DNA from: Cranoglanis bouderius
Lineage: Eukaryota; Chordata; Actinopteri; Siluriformes; Cranoglanididae
Direction of reading: 5' to 3'
Length of the DNA stretch: 64,000 bases
Assembly (NCBI GenBank): GCA_023630585.1
Contig: CM042544.1
Coordinates: 15,486,756-15,550,755, forward strand
The notes under the pieces: generated by a model
What the model saw: only the letters and a program-made list of their open reading frames with translations
What the model was told of the DNA's origin: nothing
Database searches by the model: none
Shown: piece by piece, positions 15,441 through 64,000 of the stretch
Layout: each line of letters opens with the position of its first letter
Numbering within the stretch: position 1 is the stretch's first letter
Position numbers and translations under genes: made by a program

Positions 15441-16289
15441 AGTTTAAAGGACGTGGCATCCATGGTTTCCAAAACGAATTTCAAATTTTGATTCATCTGA
15501 CCACAGAACAGTTTTCCACTTTGCCTCAGTCCATTTTAAATGATCTTTGGCCCAGAGAAGATAGCAGTGTTTCTGGATCATGTTCACATATGGCTTCTTC
15601 TTTGCATGACAGAGCTTTAACCAGCATTTGTGGATGCCTGATGAACTGTGTTCACAGTCAATGAGTACTGGAGGTGTTTCTGAGCCCATGCAGTGATATC
15701 CATTACAGAATCATGCCTGTTTTTAATGCAGTGCCGTCTGAGGGCCCAAAGGTCACGGGCATGCAATATTGATTTTCACCCTTGTCCCTTGCGTACAGAG
15801 ATTTCTTCAGATTCATGGAATCGTTTGATGATATTATGTACTGTAGATGATGAGATAGTCTTCACAATTTTACGTTGAGGAACATTATTCTGAAATTGTT
15901 CCACAAATTGTAGGTGCAGTTTTTCACAGATTGGTGAACCTCTGCCCATCTTTACTTCTGAAAGACTCTGCCTCTCTAAGATACTCTTTTTAAACCCAAT
16001 CATGTTACTGACCTGTTGCCAATTAACCTCTGTTTCTTTTTAGTAACACTTACTTTTCCAGCCTATTGTTGCCCCCGTCCCAACTTTTTTGAGATGTGTT
16101 GCGGCCATCAAATTCAAAATTACCTTATTTTTTCTGTAAAATGGTACATTTCCTCAGTTTAAACATTTGATATGTTTTCTGTGTTTTATTGTGAATAACA
16201 TATGGGTTTATGAGATTTGCAAATCATTGCATTCTATTTTTATTTACATTTTTACACAGTCACACAACTTTTTTGAAATTGGATTGTAT

Positions 16290-18250
16290 ATAAAGTCTAA
16301 TGAACAATCATGCCTTGAAAAAAAACATCTATAGATGTTTCCTCTCTATAAGCTTGAATGTCACTACAAAATGCACAGTAAATTCCAGTAGCCAGCACTG
16401 GTAGCAAGTTGACACACAGCATTGTACAAGGGAGCAATAAAATGACAGATGGAATAGTGTTAGTAGATGAACGTGGTACCCATATGCAAAGCTGTATCTT
16501 ATGTATTATAATGAATTTGGTTCCATTTCAATCGTTCTAATTAATAAATTAAATAAAACAAGCTAAACCATTACTACCACTCTCCACTGAAATAATTTCA
16601 TGTGTGCTACAGCAAACCTATTGCAGAGAGGTAAATAAGTGCACTTGTTCTAAACCTTTCACGTAACATAAGTTACGTTACAAGAAACATGAATCATGAA
16701 TTAACTTCTAATATCTATTCATGAATTGCACACTTCAGTGTAATGCAGAAGCTTGCACTCTACTCAGCTTAATACACAATACTCAAGGACAATACACTTG
16801 ATAATCTGTCTATTGTGGCCTTGATCTGGCTCCATTGATCTGGCTGAAATTGTTCATGAATTCTATCATGAAGTGACCAAGTGACAAATGATGATATAGT
16901 GTCTGTGAACGCCAGTTGTTTAAGTGAACATGATTTGTTTAAGGACTAATATAGCTGACACTGAAACCTTATATTTTACTGCGAGTGTAAAAAATTACAA
17001 ATATCAGTGTACAACATGAGTGAACAAATAAGGGCCTTCTTGTAATATATTGTTGCAAAAATATACCTATGTATGTAATGTACCTCAGTTTACACTATAG
17101 CAGCCTGTTGTTAGCAATATGATTGCAGGCAAATCACTGTAAAAATACCATACTTTTTCAATTCCCTAATACCATCAAGCTATAATATTGAATTTAGCAC
17201 ATATCAGATGCTTCCTGCATTCCTTTCTACAAGTGTAAGTTACCCACATATGACATTAGTGCTAACAGTGCCCGAATCTGACCATCATGCACATAAAATG
17301 AATGACCCAGCAGTACAAGCCTTCATTGCTTAGAGGTTCACTGGGACAAAAAAAGTTAACAAAAGGACAAATGCATAGCGTTCGCTTTTTTGTAGTTAGT
17401 ACAGGCATTTCTTTGTGTGTAAAACTGGAGCCTGTAATGACCTGCACATGTAGTGTAGTATACTCAAAAAGCTCATCTGAATTTAGTCCTTAATACTGTC
17501 ACATAACCATGGAGCAGATTTGATTGCAATCTAGGATCACACATGAAAGTGGTTTAAATTATATTTGAAAATAAACAAACAACATGTCTCGGAAAAAATC
17601 TGGATTTGGGCCACCTCAGCCTTTTAATCTGAACCTAACCTTTTGTAATGTAATGAATACAAAGATGAATACTTAATGCCTGATTAGGAATTGCAAAGTA
17701 GGCAAAACTAAAAGGGTTTTGGTATAGTGTTGAATGGTAGTGATGTGCTTTTTAAGAGGTACATAAATTACCTTAAACAGACATGAAAGTCTCAATTTGC
17801 ATCCATATCTTAATTATGAAGAAAGTGAACAAATCTGCCTTTCTGATTGGTCCTTCAAATTAATGAGTGAGTCCAAAGCAACTGAATACTGAATACAATA
17901 ATCATATAAGCTCTAGCATCTCAACTTCACTGCCCTGCACAGTTGAGTTCTAAGTGTTCTCTACTTCAAAACAAATGTGACTCAGCTTATGAAAGACTGA
18001 TGAACAGCCTTATGCATATGAGAGGAATAGGTTTCCTTAATCATTAGAGATGAGAAGCCCTGGAATAAAGTGGAAACATTACTAACTGAATTAGTATTAG
18101 AATTACTAATTTGAATTGGTATTTAAATGAGCAACAATCTAGAGCCAATTGAAAGCGGCATAAATTAAATAAAACAGTCAGTCAAACAATGTCATCGACT
18201 GTCATTGCAGTTGACTGCAGTGGTAACTCCCTTTGTTTATGTTTTTTCAG
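16290..18250. other. Intergenic/3' flank of ephb6, nothing recognised
   Basis: AT-rich unique-looking sequence between the Tc1 nest and the ephb6 stop codon. Short frames at 17262-17493 overlap on both strands and lack family similarity. Part of the right side may be ephb6 3' UTR. Confidence 0.45.
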
Positions 18251-18606
18251 ACATTAGCTTACAGCTGTTTTTTTGTGATCTGCATTAATGGAGAATTGAT
18301 GTTTGGGTGTGTGTGGGAGTGTTGGAGAAACAAGGCAGACAGGAATATGGACGGATAAACAATGGAACCAAAGGAGAGAGGAATATGAGCACCTAAACAA
18401 GCATGACAAGGAAGAGAGAAAATTGGGGGGTAAACAAGAGAGATACTGACAGATTGATGAGCAAATAAATATTGTAAAACAATATATTATCATGCCATAA
18501 CACTTAGTCCTTTGACTCTCCCTGTGTTGCAGGGCTTGGGCTGCTGTGTAGGCTGGACTGAACATCTGTGTATTATAGTGTCCACAAGAAAGGAGGGCAA
18601 AGTCCT

Positions 18607-58478
<39,872 letters not shown>

Positions 58479-58674
58479 CTCAAAGAGAGAAAAAGATATG
58501 TTCATAAAATGCATGTTCAAAAGTAGAAATCTCTCCTTTATTAATATAGAAAGAATTTCTCCTGACCAAATTCTGTCAGTATATGAATTTGCTACAGAAA
58601 TGACAACCAATATACACTGACACATACAGACAAATTAACAAATACACATCTATACAATAAACTGTTCTACTGTA

Positions 58675-58925
58675 TATGCTGTACACACATGCCGCTTTAA
58701 TAGGAACACTTGTACACCTACTCATTCATGCAATTATCCAATCAGCCAATCATGTTACAGCAGTGCAACGCATAAAATCATGCAGATACAGGCCTTGTTG
58801 ATGCAAGAGGTCAGAGGAGAATGACCAAACTGGTTCGAACTGACATGAAGGCATGAAGACATAATTGCATGAATGAGCAGGTGTACCGGTGTTCCTTTTA
58901 AATTGGCTGGTGAGTGTATGTCATA
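58675..58925 (+). mobile_element. MITE of repeat family X, short copy
   Basis: GCCGCTTTAATAGGAACACT TGTACACCTACTCATTCATG CAATTATCC at the left and, inverted, ATAATTGCATGAATGAGCAG GTGTACCGGTGTTCC..GGTGAGTGTAT at the right. Same family as 28313-28778 but only about 250 bases. Confidence 0.7.
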
Positions 58926-58929
58926 TGCA

Positions 58930-61900
58930 GTATATTGCACATTCTCTGATATTAGATATTTAAGAGAGACCATTAGAAAGTGACAGAGAGAATGAAAGAG
59001 AGGTTATTTTATATACGGAGCCTGTTACATTGTTTATGATTTATTTCTGCAATTCACTAGATACAATTTTGATGTTTCATGTTTCTTTAAAGCAACATAT
59101 TTTTTCACTTGAGAAGTGAGTAGTTGCTCCTCTACAGCACTGGTCATGTAAAGAAGGCTTTTAATAAACACTGCTTGCCCTGTGCATACAGTCCCGTCCA
59201 TGCAATGATTAAAAGCTTGAGTGAGAATGCTAGCCTAGAGAAGCTACGAAAGCATAAATCAGAGTGATGAGTGAGTTCACTAAACCCCTGTTTTAGTAAG
59301 TAGTTTCATTTCAGCAGCACTACACCAAGTACCGAGACTGACAGAATCCATGTTAGCATGTGTTTATGGATTTTTTTTCTCATCCCATCAACAATAGCAA
59401 TTAGCAGTGCAATAAACATTTAAACTTAATTAGATCTAACTAGCTTCAGTACGTTTTGATGTAAGGGTTTAAAATTTCCATTTTGATTTTGCTTTAATTT
59501 AGTCCCTTGCACAGTTCAATATTAATCTACCCCAAAACATATTCATCTCTCACTGCAGAAATTTCCTGTCAGAAGATACGTATGCAGAATATATGATGCA
59601 ACATACAATATATAACAGATATATAACAGCCCTCAAAACAGATAACAGATATATAACAGCGTTATGCATATATGCAGATTGTCTAGGACTATAATGACAT
59701 ATTGGAGTGCACTGGTATTTATTGCTTAGTCATCAGTATGTTGTCTCATGCTTTGTCGGTGTTCCAGAAATGTTTGGTCTCACATGCTAGTTGGTGTTAA
59801 CTACTCATTTGCTATTGTTATAGAGCGTGGTGACTAAAAAGCTTGTCAGTCGGCCAAGTTAGCTATGACATCTTGTGAAACAGCCTGCGCTTGCTGGAAT
59901 ATGGTAGATACAGAAAGCGACAAATTAAAGGAAAAAAACATTGTTTTTGTTATGCCTGTGGGATATTTTGCTGGCAAAGTTTATCCCCTTAGAGGGAACC
60001 ATCACTGCAAATCTATAAACAAAAGTTGTCATGACTGATCATCTTTATCTTATGATAAACCATTTCTGTGAGAGAGAGTGGTCTCTTCCACGATGACAAT
60101 GTTCCCAGCCACAGGACACGAGGGCTCACTGAACGGTTTAATGAGTATATGCTATTCCTTTCACACTTACCAGATATCAATGCAAATGTGTACCTACAGT
60201 ATATATGTGAGATTTCTGATTGACGTTAGACACCAACTGAAGTGGCATGTTACACAACTACACTTGACCCTTCTAAATCTAAAAGGCTTAGCTGGATTTA
60301 GCGATTTTAAGAACTAGATCACCTAAAATAATTTAAAATAATCATTACTTAGGGGTTAGCTGAACTCTCTCAGTCCAGCTATCATGAGTCTTAGTATTCC
60401 ATCAAAGGGATAGTTTGTGAATAGTTTCAATATATTTAGTCCAAGGATAAGATCAGGTTTTGTAACCCATGTAGGGTTATACATAGAAAGAAAGAAAGAA
60501 AGAAATTGCAGACTTTTACTCTTAAAAGGAAAGGACGGGTGCTAGTTTCATAACACTTTAACTTCTGTCCAGGAAATCATTCTGTAGGTATTTCAGACTC
60601 TTGTAAAACAGCCATATTTCTTTTCCAATTATCCTTAAAGCTGCTGGAAATGGCAGTGAAACACTCAGAGCAATGTGAATTTTAGGATGGAGGTTGGGGC
60701 ACGAACTTCAGTAACTTCACTGGGGCCACGCTTCGGTAAAGGTTTTTCAGCTCATAGCTAAAATATGTTCAGTCCATCTGGAGGTTGCAGAGAGCCAGAT
60801 CTGAGCCTTGCGGTACTGGCAAGTCCTAGCTAAAACTTTACCACCTGCTTCTACAATTTTCTTACACCCATGTTTGTGTCAGACTCCATTAATCCAGTCC
60901 TATTTGAATTTACGGAGCAGCCTTGTTCAGCTGCAGGGATTCTGGTAAATATAGATTTGCAAGTCATGCTGTGTGCGTTCCTTTGATTTAATCAGCTAAA
61001 TCCTTCAGCATAACTTCAAATAACCTTGCCTGCGGTAAATGTGGATAATTGATGATGGTCTAGCAAGTCTGATGGACTCCTCTACTGTTTAACATATGAA
61101 TATTTCAGTGTTAAACCTCAACAAAGAAAAAAACAGACAAAAAAAAAAAAAAACATCTTTTCAGAACTTGGTTTTAGAATTAGACACAGTGCAAAAATGA
61201 CCTCCCACTGATTCCAAAATCCTAGTTGGGCTATTTAATTGAGAACTGATAAAGAACAGGACACTTGTACATGTTATAACTTGGGATTATTTTACTGCTC
61301 TGCACACAATACAATGTCTTCTGCACTTTCGCATGTCAAAACAAAAGTCAGTACAAAAGCAAAATGGTAACAATGTGCCAAATGAAAATGCCAAAAGGGG
61401 GCACTGCAAGTTTTGATTGACTCCCTTACAATAAGCTGGAGAGAGAGCGGGATGGAGTTTTTGTGGCTAGACAGACATAAACACCCCATTCTCCAGGGCC
61501 TGAGCAGCTGCTTAAGGATACACAACCAGCCACTAAACAGTAATGTAATACAGTGGTGCAGGAATGAATCCTAACACCCAGAAATGAGTTAGCATTTTCG
61601 CACTTCCTGTTCCATCGTCCCAAAGTCAGTGGGCCAAATAATGCCTGAAATAAGATCTGTGGTTAACACAAGCTTAAGATATTTTCAGGTATTTTATTCT
61701 ACAACATAAAATACATCAGTAATACCCCACTCGTGATTTTAAGCTTTAATGTGTCTTGAAAAAGGCGGTTGCTAACATGTGGCTAAGTGGGACTACAGAG
61801 GTTGACATTAAACGTCATACCGCCAAACAAACTATTCCAACTCCAACTTTACAACTTGTAGATTTATGGATCCTTATCCAGTGGATCCTTATCAGGGAAC

Positions 61901-64000
61901 ATGTTTTTTAAATAAAGATTGAAAGAGTTTGTCGGAAGCTTAGTGGTGGAGACGTTGAAGTCATGCGAACGTGGTGTAGTTCATTTATAGCTTTAGCTTT
62001 TTACTTCTGCAGATTGTATTCAGGCTTCAGCATACATAAAAGTTGTGTTCATTTGTGAAGATTATCTTGATGAACAAAACATGTAAGAATCATAAACGTT
62101 TGTTGGTCACAGAGCTTATTTTCTGCAATAATCTAAAAGCCAATGGGAAAATCCTATTGGCTTTTTGTCAAGGGAACCAGGGTGATGCTAACTTCCAGGT
62201 TGGCCTACAAAAATACGTCAACCCTGCAACACTATATAACAACACACCTGACTTTCAAAATACCTTATTTAATAAGAGAGTACACCACTAAAGAAAATTA
62301 TGAAAATTTTAATCAAACCGTTTTCTCGATCAGTTTAGGCCTTTACAAGAGGGTTGTTCTGTTCTTAGGGTGTAGCCTTCCAAGTTTTTCATGATTGTGC
62401 CAGACCACAGCGATCTTTATTGTTTCACTCTATACAACCTAGTGTGAGTTGGGGGTGAGGAGGATGGGAGGACATTTTAAATATTTTGATATTTCCAAAT
62501 ACTTATTCAAGGGTGGTTAACGTAGCACACACATACAATGCAGATGATTATATACAGTATGTGTCAAATAACAAGTTTTGCACAGTAATTGCACTGTACG
62601 GATGTTCACAAAGGTCAACAAAGCCATCATTACCAGTCCATATTTAATCTCTCAAATGTCAAATACATAAATGTGTCTCTTATACATTTTATTGATGACA
62701 GCTGTTATGGTGAGATACATGATGTAATCGTCAGAATCATGTATTTCTCCCCGTTTCTGTTTAGAAGCTACTATCCAACTAGCTACACTCTGAGCTCAGG
62801 GATATGGAGGTGACAGCCAATGAAGTACTGGAGATTTACTAAAGGAGGAGGAGAAAAATGGTAGATATGTTTTATAAGATAAAATGTAACCCCCCATTAA
62901 TACGGCAAAATTGGTTGATTGTAGATTGCTGTCTGAATTCCACCTAAAATTCACGAGCGTGTTGCGCTTACCAACATAATTATACAGCTCACACATAGAT
63001 TTTATTTAGTATATTTCCTCATGACGCCCTGAAATTAATTCCTGGATACGCCACTGGCTCTCTGGGATGTGAAGTTAACCACATGGAACTGTGTCAGCAA
63101 AGTATTTATTTGATTTTCACTCCATTTTTTAAATTGTATTCCACCTCTCCTGACTGCCGGAGGCAGTGTGGAAGCCACTCTAAAGATGTGTAGGGCTGGA
63201 TTGTGCTATGCAACCCACAACAGTGTGTACACTCTTTCTCCTAATGCTGACTTTAACAGAATTACCACAGTGCAAAGATCTGAAAGCTGTATAGAGAATT
63301 TAGACAGGCTTTAACTCTCCCACCCCCAAACTCAGTGGTGTGTTCTGGCTAATATAATGAATCTGTGATGAAGATTTAGCACACACCATGCTCAGGAGGC
63401 ACTCTTTTACTGCTTAATCATCATTTTGTTGTTTGAATGTATTGAAGGATTTTTAAAAAATATTTTCCTTAATTAAAATTTCTGTATCTCTGCTTGAACA
63501 TACTCATCTCTACAATGTTTTAAGCCCCAGTCATGTTAAGCAGTGTGCTAATTTTGCCCTGCCAGCATTGTAGCTTAATGTAACTGAAAAGGCACATCTT
63601 GCTCTGGGCCAGTAACCTTAGCCATCAAAACATGACCAAAATGTTTAGTAGTGAGCGTACCATCATTCATCTGAGTTCAGAAATTGTCTTTTTGGAAATG
63701 TATGAACCCAAGATGGAAGATGGAAGAATGTGAATTTTCAAACAGAGCAGGCTGGAGAATTTCACCAAATAAAAGCACTTTGAAAAGAACTGTCCAATTT
63801 AGAAAACAGGCTCTGCCGTTCGCTGAAAATGAAGCTGCAAGTGAAATATTACAGAACTGTTTCACTCAGTTGTCTCTCCATCAATGTCAGCCCTACAAAA
63901 TGCTGTAAAATGAAGTCCCAATCTTAGCAACAAATGCATTCTCTGTGAATGCATTATCTGACATTTTCCACATCTACACCACCAGCTCCTAATCATTTTC
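58930..64000. other. Presumed ephb6 intron 1 or upstream region, nothing firm
   Basis: Five kilobases with no recognised exon. I looked on the minus strand for a hydrophobic signal-peptide exon ending in phase 1, as required by exon 2, and found none. Minor features: short tandem ATATAACAG units near 59610-59660, (GAAA)n at about 60485-60505, poly-A near 61137-61153. Short frames show no family similarity. Confidence 0.45.

Larger units (their letters stand above)
12922..16288 (-). mobile_element. Tc1-like transposon B with ~350 bp inverted repeats, carrying two insertions
   Basis: Left (about 12922-13290) and right (about 15955-16288) ends are long inverted repeats sharing AGAATGCAATGATTTGCAAA and CTAGTAACACTTACTTTTCC-type sequence. 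Minus-strand transposase pieces occur at 16003-15776 (N-terminal, SSSTVHNIIKRFHESEEIS) and 15689-15444 (KTVLWSDESKFEI). Another Tc1 (13308-14881) and a SINE (about 15124-15440) have inserted into it. Frames are broken, so it is inactive. Confidence 0.85.

Overview
The window looks like nuclear DNA from a teleost fish. It is AT-rich, full of (AT)n, (CA)n and (GA)n microsatellites, and crowded with fish-type Tc1/mariner, hAT-like and tRNA-SINE repeats. Repeat types suggest an ostariophysan, perhaps a catfish, but that is a weak inference. No prokaryotic features are present. Nearly all long open frames are repeat-derived or cross microsatellites. The real coding sequence is in short spliced exons on the minus strand, and exon limits below were set by splice sites, reading phase and protein similarity.

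Two vertebrate genes are present, both on the minus strand. At the left edge is the 5' half of trpv6 (epithelial calcium channel). It has a TATA box near 6.25 kb, a noncoding first exon, and eight coding exons from 5299 down to 872. These encode the N-terminus and ankyrin repeats (about 331 residues). The transmembrane and pore exons lie beyond position 1. From 58478 down to 18607 runs an Eph receptor tyrosine kinase, best assigned as ephb6. Eighteen exons encode everything from the ligand-binding domain to a C-terminal VEV motif (about 974 residues). Only the signal-peptide exon is missing, presumably right of 58.5 kb. EPHB6 and TRPV6 are also neighbours in mammals, which supports both names.

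Layout: 1-6.25 kb trpv6 with a Tc1 copy and hAT-like repeats in its introns; 6.25-18.6 kb intergenic, holding SINE-like repeats, a hairpin Tc1 remnant and a nest of a Tc1 within a Tc1 plus a SINE; 18.6-58.5 kb ephb6, whose introns hold Tc1 copies, hAT-like and Harbinger-like remnants, MITEs and microsatellites; 58.5-64 kb, presumed ephb6 intron 1 or upstream DNA with one MITE and no recognised exon.

Main points of interest: this ephb6 keeps the catalytic residues lost in mammalian EPHB6 but has Ala for the second glycine of the ATP loop. Microsatellites sit directly against at least five splice sites. The ligand-binding and first FN3 regions are split into more exons than usual for Eph genes. 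The trpv6 upstream sequence has in-frame stops that exclude the long non-AUG extension known in mammals. I found no clearly new molecular system; the window reads as two known genes in a repeat-rich fish locus.
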